A DNA stretch of 57,643 nucleotides. Source: Rubripirellula sp. (GTDB lineage Bacteria; Planctomycetota; Planctomycetia; Pirellulales; Pirellulaceae). Shown one piece after another: positions 49,401 to 57,643 of the stretch (its first letter is position 1; each line of letters starts with the position of its first letter). Under the pieces are notes generated by a model, which saw nothing but the letters and a program-made list of their open reading frames with translations, did no database searches and was not told the DNA's origin. The position numbers were made by a program, and so were the translations under genes. The stretch spans positions 1-57,643 of the forward strand of contig JAPKCI010000011.1 of NCBI GenBank assembly GCA_028823035.1, read 5' to 3'.

Positions 49401-49630
49401 TGTTTCAGACGGTTCTCTGCAGGAAGCCGACGCAGCGCGAGTTCGCTGTATTGATGCGGGAACACGAAATGACGCATCGTTATTACGAACAGGACGTTGC
49501 GGCTGCATTGGCTGTGACGTCGGTCGGGCAACTTCCGGATGTTGATAACGCAAGGGCGATAGATGTCGCTTCTGAAATGCTGATTGCGAGTTTGATTTTG
49601 AATCTGGACGAGAGCATCACTCATGAATAA
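46469..49630 (+). CDS. PSCyt1-DUF1549-DUF1553 (PSD1) protein, module 2
   Basis: 1053 residues from the ATG at 46469 with AAAGG about 8 bases upstream. After a signal peptide (…[20 protein letters not shown], then VEP) come the cytochrome C domain (C56-FA-C59-H60, [13 protein letters not shown]), DUF1549 ([65 protein letters not shown]), a carbohydrate-binding-like middle part (about 410-620) and DUF1553 ([41 protein letters not shown]). The stop overlaps the next gene's ATG by 8 bases, so the two are translationally coupled. Confidence 0.93.
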   Translation: [1053 protein letters not shown]

Positions 49631-51077
49631 TGATCGATCTGAAGAGTTTGATTCCCTCGATGTGACACGTCGCTATTTCCTGGGGCGTGGCGCAGGTGTC
49701 GGAATCGGCGCGATGGCGTTAAACGCTTTGATGCAGGAATCGACACAGGCCGTGTCGTCGCGACTGGGTGAACAATTGCCCCATTTTTCTCCTCGTGCCA
49801 AGCGAGTTATTTTCCTCACTCAATCGGGTGGGCCGTCGCAGATCGAATTGTATGATCACAAGCCAGGGTTGATCAAGTTAGCTGGTCAGAAGCTGCCCGA
49901 TAGCGTTCGCAACGGGCAACGGTTGTCTGGGATGACCAAGGGCAAGCCGCAATTGGTAATGCCCGCGCATTCGGAGTTTCGACGACGAGGACAATCTGGG
50001 GCCACGGTAAGTGATTGGTTGCCACACATTGCAGGCGTGGCGGATGATCTTTGCTTCGTCAAATCGATGGTCACGGATCAGATTAATCACGCGCCAGCGA
50101 TGACCAAGTTTTTAACGGGGCACCATCTTACTGGACGTCCGAGCATGGGAAGTTGGTTCAGTTACGGTCTCGGGAGCGAGAACCGCGACCTGCCCGACTA
50201 TTTGGTGCTGTTGTCAAAGATGAAACGTGGCAGCGATCAACCTCTTTATGATCATTATTGGGGTAGTGGGTTTTTGCCGTCTGTTTATCAAGGCGTCAAG
50301 TTGCGCAGCGCGAAAGACCCGGTGCTGTACCTGAATGATCCCGATGGTCTTCCACGCCACTTACGGAGAGGCATGCTGGATGGGTTGAACGAATTGAATT
50401 CGATCCGTTACCAGCAGACAGGGGATCCGGAAATTAAAACAAGGATCCAGCAGTACGAAATGGCGTATCGGATGCAGGCGAGTGTGCCAGATCTGACGGA
50501 TGTGAGTGATGAATCCGAGGCGACGTTCCGGATGTACGGACCGGATTCACGACGACCTGGCAGTTATGCCGCTAACTGTATTCTGGCCCGTCGACTCGCC
50601 GAACGGGGCGTCAGGTTCATACAGTTGTTTCATCCCGATTGGGATCACCACAGTCGTTTGCGAAGCTGGTGTACAGCACGCTGTCGCGACACCGATCAGG
50701 CTAGCGCGGCGTTGATCCAGGATTTGAAGCAGCGCGGCATGCTCGATGATACGCTTGTGATTTGGGGAGGAGAGTTTGGTCGTAGTGTGGCTGGACAGGG
50801 GAAATGGGATAGCCCCGAGGGTGGCCGTGATCATCATCCGCGTTGTTTTACGATCTGGATGGCTGGCGGTGGCGTCCGTAGTGGAGTCAGCTACGGTGCG
50901 ACGGATGATTACAGCTATAACGCGGTGGTTGACCCTGTGCATGTCCGTGATTTGCACGCCACGGTACTCAATTTGATGGGGATCGAGCACGAAAGATTCA
51001 GCTACCGCTCGCAAGGACTCGATTTCCGCCTGACCGGCGTTGAACCGGCTCGGGTCGTTAATGACATCATCGCTTGA
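49623..51077 (+). CDS. DUF1501 protein, module 2
   Basis: 484 residues. It begins within the last 8 bases of the PSD1 gene. Leader TRRYFLGRGAGVGIGAMALNALM is Tat-like. DUF1501 blocks: RVIFLTQSGGPSQIELYDHKPGL, GSWFSYGLGSENRDLPDYLVLLS, CILARRLAERGVRFIQLFHPDWDHH, GGEFGRSVAGQ and DPVHVRDLHATVLNLMGIEHERFSYRSQGLDFRLTGV. Unlike its paralogues, the usual EFGRTP motif reads EFGRSV. Function unknown, assumed to act with its PSD1 partner in the periplasm. Confidence 0.92.
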   Translation: MNNDRSEEFDSLDVTRRYFLGRGAGVGIGAMALNALMQESTQAVSSRLGEQLPHFSPRAKRVIFLTQSGGPSQIELYDHKPGLIKLAGQKLPDSVRNGQRLSGMTKGKPQLVMPAHSEFRRRGQSGATVSDWLPHIAGVADDLCFVKSMVTDQINHAPAMTKFLTGHHLTGRPSMGSWFSYGLGSENRDLPDYLVLLSKMKRGSDQPLYDHYWGSGFLPSVYQGVKLRSAKDPVLYLNDPDGLPRHLRRGMLDGLNELNSIRYQQTGDPEIKTRIQQYEMAYRMQASVPDLTDVSDESEATFRMYGPDSRRPGSYAANCILARRLAERGVRFIQLFHPDWDHHSRLRSWCTARCRDTDQASAALIQDLKQRGMLDDTLVIWGGEFGRSVAGQGKWDSPEGGRDHHPRCFTIWMAGGGVRSGVSYGATDDYSYNAVVDPVHVRDLHATVLNLMGIEHERFSYRSQGLDFRLTGVEPARVVNDIIA

Positions 51078-51132
51078 ACGTCGGTTAGCGGTGACTGCAA
51101 GTTTTGGTTGATTCCCGAGATGGCTCGGCTTC

Positions 51133-52650
51133 TTAGGAAATCCATTCAGGGATGACCCTGCCACCGACGTCGGTGAGCCGATAGTCTCGGCCCTGAAAAC
51201 GATGAGTCAATTTCAGGTGGTCCAATCCAAACTGGTGCAGCATGGTGGCATGCAAGTCGTTGACATGAACACGGTCCTGTGTCGCGTGCCAACCGATCTC
51301 GTCGGTAGCACCGTAGGTTAAGCCGCCCTTTAGCCCACCACCTGACATCAGCATGCTGAACGAATAAGGGTGATGATCGCGGCCGGTTCCAACCTCGCGT
51401 TTACCGTTGCGGTTTTCGCCCAAAGGTGTTCGACCAAACTCGCTGCCCCAGACTACCATGGTTGAATCGAGCATCCCCCGCTGCTTAAGATCGCTGATCA
51501 AAGCGGCGATTGGTTGATCAACGCAACCAGCGTTGTACGGCAGTTCTTTGGGGATGTTGCTGTGGTGATCCCATGATGCGTAAATGATGTTCACGAAGCG
51601 AACCCCACGCTCGACCATCCGGCGGGCTAACAGGCAATTTTTGGCAAAACTACGGTAGGTGTCTCCCTGTTTTCCTCGTCCGCCTAAATCCTTGGGCTCA
51701 TCACGATCAACGCCGTAGGCGTCAAGCGTCGTTTTTGATTCATCCGACAGGTCAATCAGTTCAGGTGCCGCTGTTTGCATTCGGTACGCTAACTCATAAG
51801 ACGCAATTCGTGCAGCTATCTCTGGATCCTTGACCTCGGCGTATCTGCTTTTGTTAACATCACGCAACGCATCGAGACCCTCGCGTTGCAGTTCCATTGG
51901 AATTCCTGCTGGATTGGCCAGGTTCAAGACCGGTTCGCCTTGGTTACGGAACAGTACTCCCGCATGGGTTGACGGCAAAAATCCTGATTGCCAAAGAGTT
52001 GCGCCCCCGGACGAGCCACGACCACTATTGAGGACTACATAGCCGGGCAGGTTCTGTGTCTCACTGCCAAGTCCATAGGTCAACCATGATCCCATTGTGG
52101 GCAGCCCGAAAGTACCTCGTCCGCACTGCATCATCAGTTGCCCCGGGTGGTGATTGAATTGTTCGGTGTGCAGAGAACGAACCAGAAGCAGGTCGTCCGC
52201 AACACCGCCCAGATTGGGAAGCAATTCACTCAACTCCATGCCCGATTCACCATGTTTCGCAAACTGATAGGGTGAGCCTTGCAGTAGGGCTTTGTCTTTC
52301 TTAATGAACGCGAAACGAACCTTTTCGAGCATGGAATCGGGCAGCGGCTCGCCGTGCCGCTCTTTCAATACTGGTTTGTTATCGAATAAATCCAGATGGG
52401 ACGGTGCGCCCGCCATGAAAATAAAGATGCAGGACTTTGCCTGGGGCTCGAAATGTGGTTCTCGGGGGGCGAGTGGATTGACGAGGTTTTCAGTTGCCAT
52501 CGTCCGCTGCATGACGCCATCGTCAGTTAGCATGGCACCCAAAGCAGCCATTCCAATTCCGCTGGCGGTTGTGTTTAGGAATTCGCGACGTTGGTGGCCG
52601 GCCACCTGTTGGGTTTCACTTGGCGTTGCGATTCGCGAGTTGCGTGTCAT
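51133..52650 (-). CDS. DUF1501 protein, module 3
   Basis: 505 residues from the ATG at 52650; the longer frame from 52755 adds 35 residues of non-leader sequence. The leader HQRREFLNTTASGIGMAALGAM is Tat-like. Same DUF1501 blocks: SCIFIFMAGAPSHLDLFDNKPVLKE, GSWLTYGLGSETQNLPGYVVL, CLLARRMVERGVRFVNIIYASWDHHSN, GSEFGRTPLGENRNG and RVHVNDLHATMLHQFGLDHLKLTHRFQGRDYRLTDVGG. It lies 119 bases after PSD1 module 3 on the same strand and converges on module 2. Confidence 0.92.
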   Translation of the reverse strand: MTRNSRIATPSETQQVAGHQRREFLNTTASGIGMAALGAMLTDDGVMQRTMATENLVNPLAPREPHFEPQAKSCIFIFMAGAPSHLDLFDNKPVLKERHGEPLPDSMLEKVRFAFIKKDKALLQGSPYQFAKHGESGMELSELLPNLGGVADDLLLVRSLHTEQFNHHPGQLMMQCGRGTFGLPTMGSWLTYGLGSETQNLPGYVVLNSGRGSSGGATLWQSGFLPSTHAGVLFRNQGEPVLNLANPAGIPMELQREGLDALRDVNKSRYAEVKDPEIAARIASYELAYRMQTAAPELIDLSDESKTTLDAYGVDRDEPKDLGGRGKQGDTYRSFAKNCLLARRMVERGVRFVNIIYASWDHHSNIPKELPYNAGCVDQPIAALISDLKQRGMLDSTMVVWGSEFGRTPLGENRNGKREVGTGRDHHPYSFSMLMSGGGLKGGLTYGATDEIGWHATQDRVHVNDLHATMLHQFGLDHLKLTHRFQGRDYRLTDVGGRVIPEWIS

Positions 52651-52769
52651 GGTGTTGATTCTCGGCGGTGGGTTAGTTGCCGGCTGGTCAGTGAAGATTT
52701 CGGTTAGCCGCAGGGGTGGTGCGTTGAACGTGCTGTCATGGTCGTCCAGCGACAAGCTCGTTGGACGTT

Positions 52770-55700
52770 CTAATCACGGACAATGAATTCATCCAAATTT
52801 AAAACCATTCGCAAGGTTGTCACCCACGCTGCATTCTCTGCACTCGAAAGCCCGGCGAGGCGATGCATGGTCGTGACTTTCTCAGCATCGTCTGGGTGCT
52901 CTGTGTAGTACTTGCGTGAAGTGTCCAGCAGTTGTGCGAAACGCTGTAACTCGGCATCCATGGGGGTTCGCGTCAGCACCCGTTGTAACGCACGTGAGAG
53001 TCGCTGCTGGTCGGTCGATCCAGACTCGGAAAGAACAAGCACGGTAAAGGCTTGAGCGGCCTCAGCGAACACGCCATTGTTGAGCGTCACAAGGGCTTGC
53101 AGGGGGGTGTTGCTAACGGTGCGTTGCAGGTGGGTGGTATTTGAATCAGGGCAATCGAAACTGATCAGTGTTGGGTGGGGAGAAGTGCGCTTGAAAAATG
53201 TGTATATTCCACGACGATATGCATCCTCGCCCTCGCTTGTCTTCCATTTAAAGTTGTTGTTATAGCTGAGCTCTGCGACACCAGATGGCAAGGGCGGAAA
53301 GACGCTGGGACCGCCTGTTTTGGAGCTTAATAGTCCGCTGACAGCAAGATGCAAGTCACGCACGACTTCGGCTGTGACCCGCACTCGATTTTGTCGGGCA
53401 AGTAACAGATTGGTGGGATCAATTTCCTTCAAATCGTCCCGGTGCTTGGATGCCTGGCGATAAGTTGCGCTCATCACGATGGTTCGAATGAGCGCTTTTC
53501 TGCTCCATTTCAGATCACGCGGAAGCTGCCACGCCAACCAGTCCAACAACTCTGGATGGGAGGGTCGATCGCCGCGGACACCAAAGTCGTTGACTGTGGC
53601 GACGATTCCCCGTCCGAACAGATTGGCCCAGATATGGTTTGCAGTCACACGTGGGGTGAGCGGGTGTGAGGGATCGATGAGCCAATTGGCGAGATCATGG
53701 CGGTCGGGTGGTTGGTTTTCAGTTCGAGCCTTCAACGGATGAGTTTGCAGAATCACACCGAGTGCGTTGGTTTCAACGGTATCAGCGGGTTGCAAAAAGT
53801 CGCCACGGTGCAAAATACGGGTCGATCGCTTGGTTGCAGCTACAACGCGTACCGACATGGTGGGTGGTTTGGGGGTCGCGGCCCTGTGTTTTGCGATCTT
53901 TTCGATCAGCGCTTTGGCATTTGGTTGTTGGCGGGCGACGTGTTCCGCGATGACGGCCAGTTGAGCTGGTGTTCGTTTGTCTGCGGGTTCTCGCAAACTG
54001 TCTGATACAGGTTTGGGGAGGGTGCGAAGCGGATCATAGCCGGATATTGTCGAGATTCGAAAACGTCCGATGAGATGTTGGCCACCGTACTGCTGATCCA
54101 AAACGACCTGAATGAACCTGCGATTCTCTACCGCTGGTGGATCAGTCGTCAAACCGATCCAGTGGTGCGGTTTCCCGATCGCGGGGGCAATGGCCCAGCC
54201 TGATCTAGCTTTCGTAGAGAGGGCGCCCTCAGGCGAGAATGTTGATTGTGAGTGATCCGCTTCGGCATGGTTCCATTCGATCGGTTCGTGCCCTTTTTTA
54301 AAGTCTGTATCTGGTCCGATATAAGACCGCACTTGAGTCAGGACAAGGTTTCCGTTGGGCGCACGTCCCGGGCCTTTGGACGGCAGCGACTCATCGGGAA
54401 TCAGTTCAACCTTGATACCGGTCAACGGTTTGGCTGGCAGATCAAAGACAAGCGTGTACTTGTCCTTGTCTGGCACGGCACCGCTCACCAGCAGCGATCC
54501 ATCATCTTGAAGCTTGAGTTCGGCGCCATGGGTCGATTTGGCGATGACAGGTTTGGCGACGGTGAACTCGAGCGGTTCTAAATGCTCTGCGTTGAGTTTC
54601 TGTTCCATCGCTGCGATCCACGCATCGACTTCTGGTTGTAGCTTTGCTTTGACCGAAGCGTAACGCGACTCCAACTTCTGCATGGCCGCCTGGTGTTCTG
54701 CCTGAGCAAGATCGTACTTTTGCTGTTCTGCCTCGCTTTCTGGCAGAGTCGCATTGGTTTCGTTAAGATCGTCAAAGAAGGCGAATAGTTGATAGTACTC
54801 TCGTTGCGAGATCTGATCGTATTTGTGGGTATGGCAACGGGCACAGGTCATTGTTAGCCCGAGCCAGATGGCGCTGGTGGTTTCTGTTCGGTCGAATGTC
54901 GCTTCCACCCTGAACTCTTCCTGGTCGACGCCACCTTCGGTGTTGGTGAGGGTCTGGCGATGGAAGGCAGTGGCCAGTCTTTGCTGCCCGCTCGCGTTCG
55001 GATGCAGGTCACCCGCTAATTGTTCGATTGTGAATTGATCATAGGGCATGTCTCGGTTGATGGCGTTGATGACCCAGTCACGGTACAACCAGGCATTGGG
55101 GCGGGCCTTGTCCTTTTCGTAGCCGTCCGAGTCGGCATAACGGGCTTTGTCAAGCCAATGCCGCCCCCAGCGTTCGCCGAAGTGTTTTGAACTTAATAAC
55201 CGGTCGACCATTGCCTCGTACGCTGTGTCAGTGGGATCACTGATGAACGCGGATAATTGGGCGGGGTCGGGCGGCAGTCCGACGAGATCGTATGACAGGC
55301 GTTTTGCCAGAATTGCCGGATCTGCCACGGGTGATGGAGTGAGTCCTGCTGATTCGAGACGAGACAATACGAATTGGTCGATTGGGTTGCGGACCGATGA
55401 CGCGTCCTGAAGGGTCGGTAACGGTGGCGGTTTGATGGGGCGATAAGCCCAATGGGTTTCGAACTTGCCGCCACGCTCGATCCAGCCAGTCAGTAATGCT
55501 ACCTGTTGATCAGACAATCGCGGTCCCTCAGGGGGCATTCGCAGATCTTCGTCGTTCGTTGTCACACGCCGCAGAATCTCACTCTGTTCCGGTTTACCGG
55601 CAACGATACCGCGATTTCCCGACTCCAGTTTGGCCGTGGCGCTGGCGGACTGATCCAATCGCAAGCCTGCTTCTTTCTCATCAGGGCCGTGGCACAGGAC

Positions 55701-55868
55701 GCAGTGCTTGGCAAGTAAAGGTTGTATATCGCGACCGTAATCAGGTGGGGCCTCCGCACATAACGATTGGGGCACAAGAATGGTCAAGCACAGCAAACTG
55801 CTCGAAAGGGACAAGAATCGCAGAATGGGTTCGGCTGGAGGCATTCGTGGGTCGACCCTGTTTGTCAT
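52770..55868 (-). CDS. PSCyt1-DUF1549-DUF1553 (PSD1) protein, module 3
   Basis: 1032 residues from the ATG at 55868; the ATG at 55844 (MPPAEPILRFLSLSSSLLCLTILVPQ) is also plausible and would start the signal peptide directly. After the leader come the cytochrome C domain (C56-VL-C59-H60, EDLRMPPEGPRL), DUF1549 (LAKRLSYDLVGLPPDPAQLSAF, FGERWGRHWLDKARYADSDGYEKD, TCARCHTHKYDQISQREYY), a long coiled linker (about 390-470) and DUF1553 (RVTANHIWANLFGRGIVATVNDFGVRGDRPSHPELLDWLAWQ). Paired with DUF1501 module 3. Confidence 0.93.
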   Translation of the reverse strand: MTNRVDPRMPPAEPILRFLSLSSSLLCLTILVPQSLCAEAPPDYGRDIQPLLAKHCVLCHGPDEKEAGLRLDQSASATAKLESGNRGIVAGKPEQSEILRRVTTNDEDLRMPPEGPRLSDQQVALLTGWIERGGKFETHWAYRPIKPPPLPTLQDASSVRNPIDQFVLSRLESAGLTPSPVADPAILAKRLSYDLVGLPPDPAQLSAFISDPTDTAYEAMVDRLLSSKHFGERWGRHWLDKARYADSDGYEKDKARPNAWLYRDWVINAINRDMPYDQFTIEQLAGDLHPNASGQQRLATAFHRQTLTNTEGGVDQEEFRVEATFDRTETTSAIWLGLTMTCARCHTHKYDQISQREYYQLFAFFDDLNETNATLPESEAEQQKYDLAQAEHQAAMQKLESRYASVKAKLQPEVDAWIAAMEQKLNAEHLEPLEFTVAKPVIAKSTHGAELKLQDDGSLLVSGAVPDKDKYTLVFDLPAKPLTGIKVELIPDESLPSKGPGRAPNGNLVLTQVRSYIGPDTDFKKGHEPIEWNHAEADHSQSTFSPEGALSTKARSGWAIAPAIGKPHHWIGLTTDPPAVENRRFIQVVLDQQYGGQHLIGRFRISTISGYDPLRTLPKPVSDSLREPADKRTPAQLAVIAEHVARQQPNAKALIEKIAKHRAATPKPPTMSVRVVAATKRSTRILHRGDFLQPADTVETNALGVILQTHPLKARTENQPPDRHDLANWLIDPSHPLTPRVTANHIWANLFGRGIVATVNDFGVRGDRPSHPELLDWLAWQLPRDLKWSRKALIRTIVMSATYRQASKHRDDLKEIDPTNLLLARQNRVRVTAEVVRDLHLAVSGLLSSKTGGPSVFPPLPSGVAELSYNNNFKWKTSEGEDAYRRGIYTFFKRTSPHPTLISFDCPDSNTTHLQRTVSNTPLQALVTLNNGVFAEAAQAFTVLVLSESGSTDQQRLSRALQRVLTRTPMDAELQRFAQLLDTSRKYYTEHPDDAEKVTTMHRLAGLSSAENAAWVTTLRMVLNLDEFIVRD

Positions 55869-56362
55869 TGTGCGGCGGGGAATGTGAAGACAATCCGCAA
55901 TGGTTGATATCGAAATCATCGTTGGTGATGTGCTGATTGTATTGGATGTCACAAGCAACAGATTGTACGGTTGCTGCTGTGGGGCTTAAAGGAGAAAACT
56001 GAAACGACCAGAGGTTGAATCGGTCGGGCACTGACCTGAACTAGACAGGTAAGAGAGGGGCGTTGTCGCCTGCGCGTTGAAGCTGTTTCGGGTCAGGAAA
56101 TCATATTATGCTCGATCGGGCTGGGCGATTGAAACAGCGAATCTGTCTCATTGATAAAGGTGGAGACCCAGGTGAGATGCTTGTGGCTACTGGTTCTGTG
56201 GCGGATCATCGGATTCACGGCTCTCCCAAGTCTGTTTCAGAGAGCATCACGTTTGCTGCACAGAAGTCTGAGGCAGTCGATGCAGTGGAAAGCCATACGC
56301 GTTATAGCTGGCAGCGGACAGCAGAAGCGCACGGGCCTGCCGCCTGTTCTTGCGGTAAAGCG
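55869..56362. other. Intergenic region, no gene seen
   Basis: About 490 bases between the metallopeptidase gene and PSD1 module 3, both on the minus strand, so it holds the promoter of the PSD1 gene. The plus-strand frames at 56108-56387 lack protein character and are not called. Confidence 0.45.
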
Positions 56363-57406
56363 TTACTTGATGGACTTTAGAAAATAACACCAATTGTCCT
56401 CGCTGGGCGGTTGGTGTTGGCGAGGTTCAGCGGTTGCCACATCCTTGGCGAATTGTTCGTAAAAAGCGGGCAGCGAGATGCCAAAATGTTGTTCAAAAGC
56501 AGGCTGCCATCCAAGTTTGGCGACCTTGGGTAAAAACTGCATGAACTTATCGAGTGATCCAGCCCGTTTGAGCAAATGGGCGCAGGCAACGGAACCGCCT
56601 GCATAGACTACGGGGTGAACACGCTGCTGGGCTTCCAAACGTTGCCAATCGTCGTGAGTTACACCACTGCTGATGGAGGTTTCAATCTTTTGGTACATCT
56701 CAAGATTACGGTTCATTTCATCGCTGAGTCTCCGCCATGACATGTTGCGTTTCATCGATTTGAACAAGCTGGGTGTTTGGTAGCTGTACACAGCGGATAC
56801 CAGAACGGCTGCACCCTCTCTCCACCACGCCGGTCCGGTCCACAGTGATTGACCCATCCGGTTCCCGTCGATTGCTTCCTGACCGTAACCGTGGGCCGTT
56901 TGCAAAGCGTGCATGTACTCATGGATGGGACCGATCACGAATTGATCTGCATCACGATAGGGAGACATTGTCATGGTGATCATGAGCTGTGGCGGTTTGA
57001 TGCTCCAACCTGCCCAATGATTCCCGGTTTCCCACTCCAGATGGCTGCCGTCTGAACCGTGTCCTTGAAGTTTGGCAAAGGTCTGTTTGAGTTGTCGTTG
57101 CGAAATTTTCAGTTGTTCAACACGTGCTGGGTCACCAGGTTCTGGATTCCAGTCGGTGTTTTCTACCAGAAAGATGTGCGTGGGCCCGACACGTCCCCAC
57201 CGGTTTGAGAAATGCTTGATCGTGTTCTCGTAAGTCTCCTTCCAGCGCTGCGGATATCCGTCAGTTGTGTGAAACTCAATGGCGGTATCGCCAATTTGGT
57301 ACTTGGGAATGTTCGTCTCTGAGGTGGTATCCGCCATGACACGGTTAATAATCCACGGGCTCACGGCAACGTACTTAAGCAGACTGCGGCGTAAAACAGT
57401 GGACAT
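56363..57406 (-). CDS. Gluzincin-type zinc metallopeptidase, secreted
   Basis: 347 residues from the ATG at 57406 (57409 also has ATG). A short leader (MSTVLRRSLLKYVAVSPWIINRVMA) has an RR but little hydrophobic length; export is likely but unsure. In the frame numbered from 57409, HExxH is H163-EYM-H167 within GPIHEYMHALQTAHG, and a third ligand candidate is E198 in AWWREGAAVLVSA. That spacing fits gluzincins of the peptidase-MA type, so zinc binding and peptide hydrolysis are likely. I do not recognise a named family. The gene stands alone, followed upstream by the 20-bp tandem repeat. Confidence 0.75.
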   Translation of the reverse strand: MSTVLRRSLLKYVAVSPWIINRVMADTTSETNIPKYQIGDTAIEFHTTDGYPQRWKETYENTIKHFSNRWGRVGPTHIFLVENTDWNPEPGDPARVEQLKISQRQLKQTFAKLQGHGSDGSHLEWETGNHWAGWSIKPPQLMITMTMSPYRDADQFVIGPIHEYMHALQTAHGYGQEAIDGNRMGQSLWTGPAWWREGAAVLVSAVYSYQTPSLFKSMKRNMSWRRLSDEMNRNLEMYQKIETSISSGVTHDDWQRLEAQQRVHPVVYAGGSVACAHLLKRAGSLDKFMQFLPKVAKLGWQPAFEQHFGISLPAFYEQFAKDVATAEPRQHQPPSEDNWCYFLKSIK

Positions 57407-57539
57407 CACTTTGATCCGTTGAGGCTTGGGGGTATGTTTTCTGTTCTCGGACGCTTGGGATTGGTTGCCAATGTGTCCGTTGGCAGCTGCCCGGCAGTTC
57501 CTGGCGTCTTGCTGTAAGCTGATGTTTAGCGGAGACCGT

Positions 57540-57643
57540 GTCAGTTACAGGGTACTACTTGCCAGCTGCAGGTACTACTTGCCAGCTGCAGGTACTACTT
57601 GCCAGTTACAGGTACTACTTGCCAGTTACAGGTACTACTTGTC
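57540..57643. repeat. Tandem repeat, 20-bp unit, running off the window
   Basis: Units GGTACTACTTGCCAGCTGCA (57551-57570, 57571-57590) and GGTACTACTTGCCAGTTACA (57591-57610, 57611-57630), then a partial unit to the window end (57631-57643). GTCAGTTACAG at 57540-57550 looks like a worn first copy. The two variants alternate by CTG versus TTA at one spot. Distance to the metallopeptidase start is about 130 bases. Confidence 0.95.

Noticed and set aside
56108-56387. Two overlapping plus-strand frames upstream of the metallopeptidase stop
   Set aside because: They overlap in different frames and have no protein-like character.

Overview
The window looks like a chromosomal segment of a planctomycete (Planctomycetota, most likely Pirellulaceae, Rhodopirellula-like). 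The lineage call rests on gene content: three PSCyt1/DUF1549/DUF1553 (PSD1) proteins each beside a DUF1501 protein, a DUF1552 protein, a DUF1080-sugar dehydrogenase fusion, PQQ-like beta-propeller and Tat-exported Gfo/Idh/MocA proteins, long lipoprotein-like leaders, frequent GTG/TTG starts and sparse gene packing. No rRNA, tRNA or CRISPR array was seen.

Layout. 1-5 kb: end of an alpha/beta hydrolase, a ferritin-like diiron protein, a secreted beta-propeller, then about 1 kb of apparently non-coding DNA holding a 22-bp tandem repeat, and a small two-helix zinc-ribbon membrane protein. 5.1-6.4 kb: a complete IS3-family (IS407-like) element whose transposase is made by a -1 frameshift at A_AAA_AAG, with a 34-bp perfect palindrome over the transposase stop. 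6.7-13.6 kb: DUF1080-GSDH fusion, LarA-family protein, a small ArsC-family gene that reads through an in-frame TGA (candidate selenocysteine with a SECIS-like hairpin), a terpene-cyclase-fold secreted protein and a HlyD-type adaptor. 13.9-19.3 kb: a forward run hyi-like, Xaa-Pro peptidase, accB, accC, a membrane protein and an EfpL-type elongation factor P paralogue. 19.5-29.1 kb: Gfo/Idh/MocA oxidoreductase, LRR lipoprotein, DNA polymerase I, a 17-bp tandem repeat and a CHASE-PAS hybrid histidine kinase. 29.1-36.8 kb: YihY/BrkB protein, the ferrous-iron operon feoA-feoB-FeoB-associated protein behind a Fur-box-like site, two TatA/B-type genes, a Cys-rich mini lipoprotein and a UbiA prenyltransferase. 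36.8-55.9 kb: three DUF1501 + PSD1 modules, a DUF1552 protein and an FAD-dependent oxidoreductase. 56.4-57.6 kb: a gluzincin-type metallopeptidase and a 20-bp tandem repeat running off the window.

How the parts fit: accB/accC supply the biotin carrier and biotin carboxylase of acetyl-CoA carboxylase, next to the EF-P-type translation factor and Pro-peptidase that bacteria often keep beside them. The feo cluster is a self-contained Fe2+ uptake unit. Many exported proteins carry RR-type leaders, consistent with local TatA/B genes. The PSD1/DUF1501 modules are paired, with CxxCH haem sites on the PSD1 partner; their substrates are unknown.

The most notable item is the ArsC-family gene at 10514-10867. 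A conventional annotation would miss it or truncate it, because the first position of its redox motif is TGA.
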